A DNA stretch of 64,000 bases from Eubacterium sp. (GCA_017541035.1 JAFXZW010000052.1:62001-126000), one strand, 5' to 3'. Counted from the stretch's first letter, positions 36,238 through 46,100 are shown. Notes: generated by a model from the letters alone, not told the origin. Program-made: numbers and translations.

Positions 36238-36594
36238 TTAGAACGGAAGACCTCCTCCCAGGCCGCCCATGCCGGCGATCTTGCCCATAACCTCGGACTC
36301 ATCCTCCGACTGGAGACGCAGCACTTCATTGACGGCTGCCAGCACCAGATCCTCCAGCATTTCCACGTCATCGGGATCCACTGCCTCGGGAGAAATGGAA
36401 ACACCTGTGATCTCCTTCTTCCCGTTCATTTTTACCTTGACCACTCCGCCGCCGGCCGTGCCCTCGTACTCCTTCTCCTCCAGTTCCGCCTTGGATTCCT
36501 CCATCTGCTTCTGCATACGCTGGGCCTGCTTCATGAGATTATTCATGTTGCCGGGCATCATGCCCATTCCGCCATAGCCGCCTCTCTTTGCCAT
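36238..36594 (-). CDS. YbaB/EbfC nucleoid-associated protein
   Basis: 118 residues, small DNA-binding dimer. [20 protein letters not shown] helix, then [26 protein letters not shown] and a C-terminal helix. It has Gly/Met-rich ends as in the family. AGGAGG precedes the ATG. Middle gene of the dnaX-recR cluster. Confidence 0.95.
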   Translation of the reverse strand: MAKRGGYGGMGMMPGNMNNLMKQAQRMQKQMEESKAELEEKEYEGTAGGGVVKVKMNGKKEITGVSISPEAVDPDDVEMLEDLVLAAVNEVLRLQSEDESEVMGKIAGMGGLGGGLPF

Positions 36595-36635
36595 TTTCTT
36601 TATCCTCCTGATTCTACTAAATACGATTTATTTTT

Positions 36636-38300
36636 TCAGTCCACGATCTCCACACCCGGAAAATGGATCTTCGAGAGATCCGGCATTCCGTCCCGGCGGA
36701 CCGCTGCATTTCTGTCATCCTCCACAGTAAGATTTACCCTGAAGCCGGCGATCCTGCCGATCTCCTCCTCCAGCCGTTCCAGCTTCTCGGGATTCTGGAA
36801 ATATGCGTCTGCCGCCCCACCCTGATTCATCTGAACCAGCAGGATGAGGCCGATGGCTTCCTGCTCCTGATTCAGCTTCGGTCGAACAGAGGCAACATTC
36901 TGCAGATACCCTCGTATGGGCTGCGGAAGCTGCGGGATGATCTTCCGGTTCCAGTCCTGCGCCAGCTGAAGGATCTCCTCCGCCTTAGCGGGAGGGAAGC
37001 TTTCCCGGATCAGGGCAACCTGCTCCTCGGGCGTTCTCTCCGGACTTTTCTCCTCCGGAGCAGCCTCCGACTGCTGCACAGCCTGAACCAGCATACCGTT
37101 ATCAATCTTCTTTTCCAGTTCCATAAGGCCGGAAAGTCCGCTTTCCGCCTTGTCCGCCCGTCCTTCCAGCCGGTCCAGTCGGGCTATCACGCCGGTAAGA
37201 TCCGTATCACATTCCGGCCTCATCAGCCGGAGAATACCCATTTCCAGAGTAATCCGCTTCATGGTAGATAATCTGAGCTCCTGCAGCAGTTCCTGCAGCA
37301 CCCGGATCTCATACTGCAAAGTATCCTCCGTCAGCTTCTCACCCAAAGCTCTCAGCGCTTCCACATTTTCCGCCGTCATATCCAGCGTCTTTCCAAGCTC
37401 CGGGGAAAGCTTCAGGAAGAGGATATTTCGCAGGAACATACAGAAGTCTTCCGTGAATCTGGTCAGTTCCGTTCCTCTCCATACCACCTCGGAGATCAGA
37501 TCCATCACGCCCACGGTATCGTCTGCCACGACCCCCTTCTCCAGCCGGAGGAAGAGATCCACATCTACCGCACCAATGGCATCCAGCGCCATATCCAGCG
37601 TCAGCTGCTCATCCGGGTGATAGGACATGCACTGATCCAGCAATGACAGGGCGTCACGCATGGATCCGTCTGCCGCCCGGGCCACATACTCCAGCGCTTC
37701 CTGTGTTGCGTCTGATCCCTCCGCTGTGAGGATCGTCCGCATCCGGTCTGCTATGACGCCGTAGGGGATCCTGCGGAAATCATAACGCTGGCAACGGGAT
37801 TTAATGGTAATGGGAACCTTGTGAAGTTCCGTGGTCGCCAGTATGAAAAGCACATATGCGGGAGGTTCCTCCAGCGTCTTCAGCAAGGCGTTGAAGGCGC
37901 TCATGGAAAGCATATGCACCTCGTCGATGATATAAACCAGTTTTTTTCCCTCTGCGGGAGGGTACTGCACCCGTTCATTGATCTCACGGACATTATCGAC
38001 GCCGTTGTTGGAGGCCGCATCGATCTCCACCACATTCATGGCATTCCCGGCAGCGATCCTCCTGCAGCTCTCACACTCCCCGCATGGACTGCCATCCTGA
38101 GGATTCTCGCAGTTCACTGCCTTGGCCAGAAGCTTCGCCACCGAAGTCTTGCCGGTGCCCCGGGTCCCGCAGAAGAGGTAGGCATGGCCGATCCGGTCGT
38201 GGATCATCTGATTTTTCAATGTTGTCACGATCGCGTCCTGCCCTTTTACCTCCGCAAAGGTTTCCGGGCGGAACTTGCGGTAAAGCGCCACATAGGCCAT
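36636..38300 (-). CDS. dnaX: DNA polymerase III gamma/tau subunit
   Basis: 554 residues from ATG 38300 (AAAGGTG eight bases upstream; an in-frame start 10 codons earlier lacks one). Clamp-loader ATPase: YRKFRPETFAEVKGQ, Walker A GTRGTGKTS, zinc ligands CENPQDGSPCGECESC, Walker B YIIDEVHMLS, sensor ATTELHKVP and TIKSRCQRY. The C-terminal tau-like part is shorter than in E. coli. Promoter at 38345-38373. Confidence 0.97.
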   Translation of the reverse strand: MAYVALYRKFRPETFAEVKGQDAIVTTLKNQMIHDRIGHAYLFCGTRGTGKTSVAKLLAKAVNCENPQDGSPCGECESCRRIAAGNAMNVVEIDAASNNGVDNVREINERVQYPPAEGKKLVYIIDEVHMLSMSAFNALLKTLEEPPAYVLFILATTELHKVPITIKSRCQRYDFRRIPYGVIADRMRTILTAEGSDATQEALEYVARAADGSMRDALSLLDQCMSYHPDEQLTLDMALDAIGAVDVDLFLRLEKGVVADDTVGVMDLISEVVWRGTELTRFTEDFCMFLRNILFLKLSPELGKTLDMTAENVEALRALGEKLTEDTLQYEIRVLQELLQELRLSTMKRITLEMGILRLMRPECDTDLTGVIARLDRLEGRADKAESGLSGLMELEKKIDNGMLVQAVQQSEAAPEEKSPERTPEEQVALIRESFPPAKAEEILQLAQDWNRKIIPQLPQPIRGYLQNVASVRPKLNQEQEAIGLILLVQMNQGGAADAYFQNPEKLERLEEEIGRIAGFRVNLTVEDDRNAAVRRDGMPDLSKIHFPGVEIVD

Positions 38301-38344
38301 TTCCACATCACCTTTCCGCTCTTCAGTCACTCGAGTCGATTTCC

Positions 38345-38373
38345 ATTATACATAAAAATGCCCTCTTCCGCAA
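38345..38373 (-). promoter_or_regulatory. dnaX: dnaX promoter
   Basis: TTGCGG (38368-38373), 17 bases, TATAAT (38345-38350), preceded by TG (extended -10), on the minus strand. Confidence 0.75.
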
Positions 38374-38477
38374 CAACGAGAATCAGGCTAAATATGGTTC
38401 AAGAAAATATCTCGGTGAATTCCACAGGAGATGGCTTCTTTATCAGATAATTGACTGAATTTCCTGTGTTATTTACG

Positions 38478-38522
38478 CAAAAAGAGGACGGTTCTGTCGA
38501 CATCCAATGAACCGTCCTCTTC
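38478..38522 (-). terminator. Terminator of the GGGtGRT gene pair
   Basis: AGAGGACGGTTC / GAACCGTCCTCT hairpin with TTTTTGCG on the minus strand, about 50 bases after the GGGtGRT stop. Confidence 0.9.
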
Positions 38523-38568
38523 TATGCCTGAAAGGCAATCGCTGGCCTTTCTGAAGGCATTCGCGTTT

Positions 38569-39588
38569 CTAGAACTTGCCTGCTTTTGCGGCTTCTTCGA
38601 TGGATACGGCGGTGGATACCGTCATACCTACCATCGGGTTATTTCCTGCGCCGATGAGACCCATCATCTCTACGTGAGCCGGTACGGAGGAGGAGCCTGC
38701 AAACTGAGCGTCACTGTGCATACGTCCCATGGTATCGGTCATACCGTAGGAAGCGGGGCCTGCAGCCATGTTGTCCGGGTGAAGGGTACGTCCTGTACCG
38801 CCGCCGGATGCTACAGAGAAGTACTTCTTTCCTGCCTCTACGCGCTCCTTCTTGTAGGTACCTGCAACCGGATGCTGGAAACGTGTCGGGTTGGTGGAGT
38901 TACCTGTGATGGATACGTCAACATTCTCCTTCCACATAATGGCAACGCCTTCCTGAACATCGTTGGCACCGTAGCAGTTAACCTTTGCACGCGGTGACTC
39001 CGGATCCTTGGAGTAGCACTTGCGGAATACTTCCTCAACCTCGCCGGTGAAGTAGTTGTACTTGGTCTCCACATAGGTGAAGCCATTGATCCTGGAAATG
39101 ATCTGAGCGGCATCCTTGCCAAGTCCGTTCAGGATAACACGAAGCGGTTTCTGACGAACCTTGTTAGCCTTCTCTGCGATACCGATCGCTCCCTCAGCCG
39201 CTGCGAAGGACTCATGTCCTGCCAGGAATGCGAAGCACTCGGTGTCTTCTTCCAGAAGCATCTTACCCAGGTTACCATGGCCAAGGCCTACCTTACGGCG
39301 GTCAGCTACGGAACCGGGAATACAGAACGCCTGAAGGCCGATGCCGATTGCCGCTGCTGCATCAGCTGCTCTTCTGCAGCCCTTCTTGATGGCGATGGCT
39401 GCACCAACGGTGTAAGCCCACTTTGCGTTCTCAAAGCAGATGGGCTGAATGCCTTCGATCAGATGATATACATCAATACCTGCTGCATCGCAGATCTCTT
39501 TACACTCCTCAACGGAGGAAATCCCATACTCCTTAAGCGCTGCAAGGATCTGGGGCTCTCTTCTCTCATAAGATTCAAATAATGCCAT
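38569..39588 (-). CDS. GGGtGRT protein (conserved, function unknown)
   Basis: 339 residues from the second of two ATGs (39588, GAGG eight bases upstream). The name-giving motif is seen in SVASGGGTGRTLHPDNMAAG. Other conserved parts: WAYTVGAAIAIKKGCRRAADAAAAIG, FLAGHESFAAAEGAIGIAEKAN, RVILNGLGKDAAQIISRINGF, SITGNSTNPTRFQHPVAG, HVEMMGLIGAGNNPMVGMTVS. No membrane segment. In clostridia it is paired, as here, with a NifU-like scaffold protein (18 bases upstream). No reaction is known to me. Confidence 0.9.
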   Translation of the reverse strand: MALFESYERREPQILAALKEYGISSVEECKEICDAAGIDVYHLIEGIQPICFENAKWAYTVGAAIAIKKGCRRAADAAAAIGIGLQAFCIPGSVADRRKVGLGHGNLGKMLLEEDTECFAFLAGHESFAAAEGAIGIAEKANKVRQKPLRVILNGLGKDAAQIISRINGFTYVETKYNYFTGEVEEVFRKCYSKDPESPRAKVNCYGANDVQEGVAIMWKENVDVSITGNSTNPTRFQHPVAGTYKKERVEAGKKYFSVASGGGTGRTLHPDNMAAGPASYGMTDTMGRMHSDAQFAGSSSVPAHVEMMGLIGAGNNPMVGMTVSTAVSIEEAAKAGKF

Positions 39589-39606
39589 TTTCATATCCTC
39601 GCTTTC

Positions 39607-40299
39607 TTATTCTTTTCTGGGATCGATCAGACGAACTGCGTCAGCAACACGTCCGTACTGTCCGGAAGCCTTATCTACTGCGGTCTTCGGGTCATCGCCT
39701 GCCTTAATGAAGTCCATCATCTTGCCGAAATTGATGTACTTGTAGCCGATGATCTCATCATTCTCATCCAGAGCAACATGGGTGATGTAACCATCTGTCA
39801 GCTCCAGATAACGGGGTCCCTTATCCAGCGTGCCGTATGTGGTACCAACCATGGAACGTGCGCCCTTACCCAGGTCTTCAAGACCGGCACCGATCTGAAG
39901 TCCGTCCTCGGAGAACGCACTCTGGGTTCTGCCGTAAACGATCTGCAGGAACAGCTCACGCATAGCCGTATTGATGGCATCGCATACAAGGTCAGTATTC
40001 AGCGCTTCAAGAACAGTCAGTCCCGGAAGGATCTCCGCTGCCATAGCTGCGGAATGGGTCATTCCGGAGCATCCGATGGTCTCTACCAGTGCTTCCTGGA
40101 TGATGCCGTCCTTCACATTCAGAGACAGCTTGCAGCATCCCTGCTGCGGTGCACACCAGCCGATACCATGTGTGTAACCGGAGATATCTTCTACTTTCTT
40201 TGCCTGTACCCATTTTGCCTCTTCCGGGATGGGTGCAGCGCCATGATGTACCCCCTGGGTTACAGGGCACATATTTTTAACTTCTGTTGAGTAAATCAT
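39607..40299 (-). CDS. Iron-sulfur scaffold-like partner of the GGGtGRT protein
   Basis: 230 residues with several conserved Cys: KNMCPVTQG, GIGWCAPQQGCCKLSL, ETIGCSGMTHSAAMAA and TDLVCDAINTAM. The middle part is NifU/IscU-like (VETIGCSGM), hence the usual annotation as Fe-S cluster assembly scaffold. The Cys set suggests it binds a metal or cluster, but no target is known. First gene of a two-gene operon with promoter at 40343-40371 and a terminator after the second gene. Confidence 0.85.
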   Translation of the reverse strand: MIYSTEVKNMCPVTQGVHHGAAPIPEEAKWVQAKKVEDISGYTHGIGWCAPQQGCCKLSLNVKDGIIQEALVETIGCSGMTHSAAMAAEILPGLTVLEALNTDLVCDAINTAMRELFLQIVYGRTQSAFSEDGLQIGAGLEDLGKGARSMVGTTYGTLDKGPRYLELTDGYITHVALDENDEIIGYKYINFGKMMDFIKAGDDPKTAVDKASGQYGRVADAVRLIDPRKE

Positions 40300-40342
40300 A
40301 TGCTCCTCCTTTTAAAATGTAATATGGTTAACCCTAACCTAT

Positions 40343-40371
40343 AGTTTATTAGTTTCCGCCACTTTTCGCAA
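40343..40371 (-). promoter_or_regulatory. Promoter of the scaffold/GGGtGRT operon
   Basis: TTGCGA (40366-40371), 17 bases, TAAACT (40343-40348) on the minus strand. Confidence 0.6.
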
Positions 40372-40425
40372 GCAGAAAATAGGGGAATTGGCGGTTTTTT
40401 CCTTTTTTTCCCCCATGAGAAATGA

Positions 40426-40454
40426 TTGCAGAACACCTTATTTTTCAGTATAAT
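40426..40454 (+). promoter_or_regulatory. Promoter of the ICMT-like gene
   Basis: TTGCAG (40426-40431), 17 bases, TATAAT (40449-40454), about 50 bases before the ATG. Confidence 0.75.
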
Positions 40455-40505
40455 GGATTGACGGATTGCAAAATTCCGCTACTTCTTTATCATAGAGGGA
40501 TCATT

Positions 40506-41105
40506 ATGGAGAATCAGGAAATCAAAGAAAATGCAGAAGAGATGGCAGAAGAAAAAACCACGGAGGAACCGGTAAATCTTTCCGACCTTCCTCCCATTGT
40601 GTCAAAAAATGTGGTCATGCCCATGTCATCCTTTGGGATCGGTCCGGTTTTCGGTGCGATTGCCGTCGTACTGACCGTTCTGGGGATTGTCTTCCGGAAG
40701 AGATGGATCTTCGCATCAGGTATTCCTTCGTCGAATGTCCTGCGCTACATTTATCTCGGTCTGGGCATCGTGCTCTGCCTTGCCGGACTGCTGATCTATC
40801 TGGAAGCCGTATTCGGAGTGCGGATCGACAGCTATATCAAGGCAAATAAGCTCTGCACAGAAGGAGTCTATGCCTGGACACGAAACCCCATTTATACCGG
40901 AATCCTTTTTGTCTGCACCGGTGCCCTTTTCATCTCCGGAAATGTTTACATGTACGTGATCCCCATCTTCCTCTGGGGGCTTCTGACCATCCTTCTGAAG
41001 AAGACAGAGGAACCTGTTCTGATCCAGCGTTTTGATCAGGAATTTGTAGACTACATGGTCAGTGTCAACCGGGTACTCCCAAAGCCCCCGGCGAAGAAGA
41101 AATAA
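40506..41105 (+). CDS. Isoprenylcysteine carboxyl methyltransferase-family membrane protein
   Basis: 199 residues from ATG 40506 (AGAGGG upstream). After an acidic cytoplasmic tail come about four hydrophobic segments. The family signature is near the C-terminus: GVYAWTRNPIYTGILFVCTGAL, then RFDQEFVDYMVSVNRVLP. Bacterial members methylate small or lipid-linked substrates using SAM; the substrate here is unknown. Single gene with its own promoter and terminator. Confidence 0.85.
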   Translation: MENQEIKENAEEMAEEKTTEEPVNLSDLPPIVSKNVVMPMSSFGIGPVFGAIAVVLTVLGIVFRKRWIFASGIPSSNVLRYIYLGLGIVLCLAGLLIYLEAVFGVRIDSYIKANKLCTEGVYAWTRNPIYTGILFVCTGALFISGNVYMYVIPIFLWGLLTILLKKTEEPVLIQRFDQEFVDYMVSVNRVLPKPPAKKK

Positions 41106-41161
41106 ACCCAAACTGTTCACGGCAGCAGAAAGAGAATCAATCACAGACCCGACGGTATGAT

Positions 41162-41200
41162 AAAAAATGGCAGTGGATGATGAATCCGCTGCCATTTTTT
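41162..41200 (+). terminator. Terminator after the ICMT-like gene
   Basis: AAAAAATGGCAGTGGAT / ATCCGCTGCCATTTTTT hairpin; can act in both directions. Confidence 0.88.
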
Positions 41201-41314
41201 CGTCTGTAATCTGCCAGGATATAAATGCGGATAGCCGCACCATTTTATCTGCTTTGCCCAAGATCAGGCGAGGTTTGAATAATGTACGCAGGAAATGCAG
41301 AAATCAGATATAGC

Positions 41315-41812
41315 TTAGATAAAATGAGAAAAATCCAGCTTTTTTCCATCCAGCACTGCCTCCCGCAGCACCCCTTCCGCCGTATAGACCAGCTTCAGGG
41401 AAAAGAAGGGTCTTTCCTCCTCCAGAAGACGCAGGAATATCTTATCTCCGGTCCAGAGCGGAAGATCATATACCTTCTGCTTCGGGACCCATTCCAGGAC
41501 ACCCTCTTCGCATTCCGCCAGTACTCCTGTAAAGCCTTTTGCCGTATACAGGCACATATACTCCAGTACCGGGACTTCCGTTTCGCTGATAAAAGTAACA
41601 ATCCCCCGGAAGCTGAAATCCGTAAGCGTGAGACCGGTTTCTTCCTTCACTTCCCGCAGCAGACACTCTTCAGGACTTTCCGTTCCTTCAAAATGTCCGC
41701 CGATACCGATCCATTTATCCTTATTGATGTCCCGCTCCTTTTTCACGCGGTGGAGCATGAGATAACTGCTGTTCTGTTCAATGTAGCAAAGAGTTGTCAT
41801 TTCAGGTGTCAT
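41315..41812 (-). CDS. NUDIX hydrolase (8-oxo-dGTP diphosphatase-like)
   Basis: 165 residues. The Nudix box GHFEGTESPEECLLREVKEETGL (given in parts: GHFEGTESPEE, REVKEETGL) fits GX5EX7REUXEEXGU. The protein resembles MutT-type enzymes that clear oxidised nucleotides, though the substrate cannot be read from sequence. Of two ATGs, 41812 is at the better distance from GAGGA. The RBS lies in the last codons of the RND gene, so the two are coupled. Confidence 0.9.
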   Translation of the reverse strand: MTPEMTTLCYIEQNSSYLMLHRVKKERDINKDKWIGIGGHFEGTESPEECLLREVKEETGLTLTDFSFRGIVTFISETEVPVLEYMCLYTAKGFTGVLAECEEGVLEWVPKQKVYDLPLWTGDKIFLRLLEEERPFFSLKLVYTAEGVLREAVLDGKKLDFSHFI

Positions 41813-41824
41813 TTTCATTCCTCA

Positions 41825-44800
41825 CTAAGCCAGAGGATTATCCGATTCATCGATTGGCTTTTCCGCAGGTTCATACGCTTCCCCTGCAGTCGGCTCATAC
41901 TCCATCGCAGTCGGTACATAATCCCCTTCACTCTGTGCTCCCACCGGCTGGATCATCAGCTCCGGATCCTCTTCCTCCCGGATGATGGTGATCTCCTCCT
42001 CCCGCATATCCTTCTCGCGGTTAAAGGCATCATAGATACAGGGCACGATCAGAAGGGTAAGTAAGGTACCATAGATCAGACCTCCCACGACAACCAGCGC
42101 CATGGGCTGAGCCATTTCCGTTCCTCTTCCCATACCCATTGCCATGGTGGACATGGAAATGATGGTGGTAAGGGCTGTCATCAGCACAGGCCGGAGACGG
42201 GTCTTGGAGGACTCCACGATGGCATCTTTTTTTGACATACCCTCCCGCCGCAGCTGATTGATATAATCCACAAGTACGATACCGTTATTTACGATAATAC
42301 CGGACAGCATGACAAAGCCGACGATTGCAACGATACTGAACTCATTTCCCGTAAAGGCAAGAGCCATAAAGCCACCGGTAAAGGCAAGCGGGATGGTGAA
42401 CATGATGATAAAGGGCGACAGCAGACTCTGGAACTGGGCCACCATGACCAGGTAGATCAGGATGACCGCCAGAAGCAGCATCAGACCAAGCTGACTGATC
42501 GCCTCGTTGATAGCCTCATCCTCACCCGCCATTTTCACAAGAAAGCCCTCCGGAACCTCCATGTCCTTCAGAGCACTCCTTACATCATTACCAACAAGAC
42601 CGACATTATAATTATCCTTGATGGTAGCTGTTACGTTGATAAAACGTGTCTGAGAATCACGGTTGATCACTGCCAGCTCCTCACGTTCCGTGAAGGTGGC
42701 GATGTCCGTCAGCTTCACCTCCTGGGATTCCTGTGTGATCCGATTGGTGTAGGTAAATGTGATCTTCTTCAGATCATCTACCGTCATAGCCGCCTGCTCT
42801 GCGGAATTCACATAGACATCGTAATCCTTAATATCGGTGACCAGCTTCATGGAGGATGTGGTCTGGGCTGTTTTCTGATAGATAAGCTGGAAGACCTGGG
42901 CCACCGTCATCCCGTACTTCGCTGCCTTTTCCTTATCAACAGAGATCAGAATCTCCTGCTCCGTATTGGTCAGACCGTCATTTACATCCTCAATACCTTC
43001 AACATTTTTCAGGATACCGGCTGTCTTCCGTGCGAGATCCTGCAGGCCCTCCAGATTACGTCCCTTGATCTGCACAGTGATTCCGGTACCCGTGAGCGCA
43101 CCCATATCCATCATGGAGGTATTGACTTTTACCTCACAGGGCAGATCCTCGGCCGCATCCGTAATGACCTTCTCGATCTCTTCGTTGCTGATGGTGGAAT
43201 CTTCATGAAGAAGGACATACATCGTAATCCTCGGATTTGTGCTGCTACTGCTGCTTCCGCCGCCACTGCCGCCGCCGAGGTTAACACCGCCCATGCTGGC
43301 CAGCAAGGTACCGCTCCCTGACATGGCGCCGATGGTCTTGATATTTTCATTACCGGAGAGGCGGTCCATCAGCTGATCTGCATAACCCGTCATTTCATCA
43401 AATTCCCGTGTTTCATTTTCCGGCACCGAAAGGGTAACCGTAACCTGCGTCGACGTCATTTCCGGGAAGAATGCGGTACCGTTACGGTACGCCATATAAC
43501 CGGTAAAGCCAAGCAGGATCAAGGCAAGAATAAATACCACGGCTTTCCAGCGGAGAACCCCGCGCAGCTTTTTCCCATACCATTCAAGGAAACGGTCATA
43601 CAGACCATGCTTCACCTTTCTCGGCTTCTTCAGCATACCGGTTGCCATAGCCGGAACCAGGGTCAGCGCCACAACCAGGCTGGCACCCAGCGTAAAGAGG
43701 ATGGTCAGCGCCATATCCACAAAAAGCTGACGAGTAATACCCTCCGTAAAGATAATGGGTGCGAATACGCAGACTGTGGTAAGTGTCGAAGAAGTGATTG
43801 CTCCCGCCACCTGATTGGCTCCGTTCACACAGGCCATCTTAATGGACATACCCTGGCCGCGCAGACGGTAAATATTCTCAATAACAACGATGGAGTTATC
43901 CACAAGCATTCCGATACCCAGAGCCAGTCCGGACATGGAAATGCTATTCAGCGAGATGCCGGAGAAATACATCAGCACGATCGCAAAGATCACGGAAAGC
44001 GGGATCGCACACGCAATGATAATGGTCGGCCGGAAGTCCTTCAGGAAAATGATCAGCACAAGGATAGCCAGCGCCGCACCGATCAGCATATTCTGCAGGA
44101 TTGACTTCACGATCAGATCGATGTAAACGCCCTGATCCATCAGAGTGGAGAAATGAATCGACTGATCCTCCGTCTTCTCCAGAGATTCAAAGCGGGCAAG
44201 AATGGCATCCGTTACATCACCGGTAGCATATCCGGTCTGCTTTTCAAAGGTCAGCAGTACGCCCGGCTTACCGTCGATCTTCGCATAAGTGGTATCCGCA
44301 TTGCTCTTTACTTCTATATCGGCGATATCTGACAGGAAAACCTTTCCGATGCTGTCCATACCCAGATCGATCAGTACCAGATTTGTAAGGCCATCCACTG
44401 TATCAATGGATTCACCTACCTTGATAAGCCAGGTATTATCCTCCTCATTTATGTAGCCGGCCGGGAGATCCATATTCTGTGCCACCAGAAGCTGACGTAC
44501 CACGTCCGCAGAAAGCACCGAATTCAGATCCGCCTGCTCCAACGCCTTCTTCTTGGCATCCTCAATGGATTTCTTCGCTGTTTCCAGAGCTGCCGCACCA
44601 GTCATCATCTGCGCGGAAGCATCACTCAGGCGAAGAGAGCCCAGTATCTCATTTTTCGAAAGAGCGGTCATCGCCGTATCAAGCGTAGCCTTGCCGGAAG
44701 CGATCTGCTGCTGGGCATTCTGAATGGTAATGATACCCATATCCACCTGGGCCTTCATCTCCTGAAGCTGCCGGATGGCTGACGGAAGATCTTCAATGCT

Positions 44801-45955
44801 GTTCAGATCGATACCGGCCTCCTTCAGCATATCACTGATCTGATCCCGCATATTTTGGATCTTCTGCTCCAGCTCTTCTCTTTTCTTTCTCCACTCTGCC
44901 AGCTGAGGAATTGCATTTTCCAGCTCTTCGTTCAGCTCCCGGATCCTTTCTTCGAATTCCTCACGGGTCATACCGATGGCGGCAAAAAGATCTTCTTCCG
45001 TATACTCCCGCATTCCGGTAAGCTGGGCAAGGAACTTGCTCAGCTCCTGAATACCGGCTTCCAGCTTCTGAATATTTGTCTGGATTTCCGTAGCCACCTC
45101 TGCCATTTCGGTCAGCATTTTGATCACGCCGTCCAGAATACCACTGGTCTTTGTCAGCTCCTCCAGCTTGCTCTTCATCTCCGCTTCACCGGAATACAGC
45201 TGAAACTTCTGGGTATTCAGCATGGTTTCACCCTGACTGATCTGATTTGCCAGTTCTTCTTTTCCGCTTTCCAGCTGTGCCTTTCCCGCTTCCAGCTCCT
45301 CCCTGGACTTCTCGATCTCCGCCTCCGCATCGGCGAACTGGGACTCGATCTCATCCAGTACACGCTGATTCAGCTTATCTACCTTTTCCTGATTCAGGGA
45401 AACCTGGATCGTCTCGGTAATTCCACCCGAAGCCGTTACTGAAGCCACGCCTTCGATGCTTTCCAGTTGGGGAATAATGGTATTGTCCACATAGGTGGAT
45501 ACCAGCATGGGATCCATATCATCCACGCCGATCGCCGATACCATAATGGGGAGCATATCCGGATTGATCCGCATCAGAATAGGGGCTCCCACACTGTCGG
45601 GAAACCCTGCTTTGATCTGATCCATCTTCTGCTGGATCTCGATCATGGTCGAATCCATATTTGCCGTTTGCTCATATTCCAGGATTACCGTGGAAAAACT
45701 GTTCCTGGACATGGACTGCATTGATTTCAGGTTGGTAGTGGTTGCAAGACTGGCCTCCAGCTTCGACGTGACATCCTGCTCCACCTCTTCGGGTGAAGCC
45801 CCCATATCCGTCGTGATAACGATCACATAGGGAAATGTCATATCGGGCAGAAGGTCCGCCGTCATCTTGCCGTATGCCACTATGCCAAGCACAATGACGA
45901 TGACCACGCCAACAAGTACGGTATAAGGTCTTTTTACACTGAATTTTGATAACAT
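41825..45955 (-). CDS. RND-family (HAE1-like) exporter with long coiled-coil insertion
   Basis: 1376 residues, about 340 longer than AcrB. TM1 is at about 11-29 (VLVGVVIVIVLGIVAYG), then a porter domain (DMGASPEEVEQDVTSKLE; RINPDMLPIMVSAI). At about 198-477 a heptad-rich helical insertion replaces the usual short linker. Afterwards the normal fold resumes: LKDFRPTIIIACAIPLSVIFAIV, GLALGIGMLVDNSIVVIENI (the TM4 proton-relay Asp is in this VDNSIVVIENI motif), a second porter with a Gly/Ser-rich loop, and LSGIIVNNGIVLVDYIN. The C-terminus is acidic. No adaptor or outer-membrane channel gene is nearby, as expected in a Gram-positive cell. Promoter at 46115-46143. Confidence 0.92.
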   Translation of the reverse strand: MLSKFSVKRPYTVLVGVVIVIVLGIVAYGKMTADLLPDMTFPYVIVITTDMGASPEEVEQDVTSKLEASLATTTNLKSMQSMSRNSFSTVILEYEQTANMDSTMIEIQQKMDQIKAGFPDSVGAPILMRINPDMLPIMVSAIGVDDMDPMLVSTYVDNTIIPQLESIEGVASVTASGGITETIQVSLNQEKVDKLNQRVLDEIESQFADAEAEIEKSREELEAGKAQLESGKEELANQISQGETMLNTQKFQLYSGEAEMKSKLEELTKTSGILDGVIKMLTEMAEVATEIQTNIQKLEAGIQELSKFLAQLTGMREYTEEDLFAAIGMTREEFEERIRELNEELENAIPQLAEWRKKREELEQKIQNMRDQISDMLKEAGIDLNSIEDLPSAIRQLQEMKAQVDMGIITIQNAQQQIASGKATLDTAMTALSKNEILGSLRLSDASAQMMTGAAALETAKKSIEDAKKKALEQADLNSVLSADVVRQLLVAQNMDLPAGYINEEDNTWLIKVGESIDTVDGLTNLVLIDLGMDSIGKVFLSDIADIEVKSNADTTYAKIDGKPGVLLTFEKQTGYATGDVTDAILARFESLEKTEDQSIHFSTLMDQGVYIDLIVKSILQNMLIGAALAILVLIIFLKDFRPTIIIACAIPLSVIFAIVLMYFSGISLNSISMSGLALGIGMLVDNSIVVIENIYRLRGQGMSIKMACVNGANQVAGAITSSTLTTVCVFAPIIFTEGITRQLFVDMALTILFTLGASLVVALTLVPAMATGMLKKPRKVKHGLYDRFLEWYGKKLRGVLRWKAVVFILALILLGFTGYMAYRNGTAFFPEMTSTQVTVTLSVPENETREFDEMTGYADQLMDRLSGNENIKTIGAMSGSGTLLASMGGVNLGGGSGGGSSSSSTNPRITMYVLLHEDSTISNEEIEKVITDAAEDLPCEVKVNTSMMDMGALTGTGITVQIKGRNLEGLQDLARKTAGILKNVEGIEDVNDGLTNTEQEILISVDKEKAAKYGMTVAQVFQLIYQKTAQTTSSMKLVTDIKDYDVYVNSAEQAAMTVDDLKKITFTYTNRITQESQEVKLTDIATFTEREELAVINRDSQTRFINVTATIKDNYNVGLVGNDVRSALKDMEVPEGFLVKMAGEDEAINEAISQLGLMLLLAVILIYLVMVAQFQSLLSPFIIMFTIPLAFTGGFMALAFTGNEFSIVAIVGFVMLSGIIVNNGIVLVDYINQLRREGMSKKDAIVESSKTRLRPVLMTALTTIISMSTMAMGMGRGTEMAQPMALVVVGGLIYGTLLTLLIVPCIYDAFNREKDMREEEITIIREEEDPELMIQPVGAQSEGDYVPTAMEYEPTAGEAYEPAEKPIDESDNPLA

Positions 45956-45984
45956 GAGAAAACCTCTGACAGATTACGTCGGCA

Positions 45985-46100
45985 TGATGAATACTTTGTC
46001 GCGCTTCCCATCACATGTGTACCCGTGCAAGCACGGCACCCGCCCGACGGCCATATCGCGCAAACAAGTACAGCACCCCCACACATCATGTGAAAGTGCT
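45985..46100. repeat. Degenerate relative of the hairpin arrays in the RND leader
   Basis: The minus strand contains TTTGCGCG and, 30 bases on, CCGTGCTTGCACG, both of which also occur in the arrays at 22.3 and 55.4 kb, plus GTGCAGCAC/GTGCTG dyads. The long stems are not conserved. It lies in the 5' leader of the RND gene. Confidence 0.45.

Noticed and set aside
37930..37950. A7 run in dnaX as a programmed frameshift site
   Set aside because: It lies early in the ATPase domain, not near the gamma/tau boundary, and lacks a following stop or stem in the right place.
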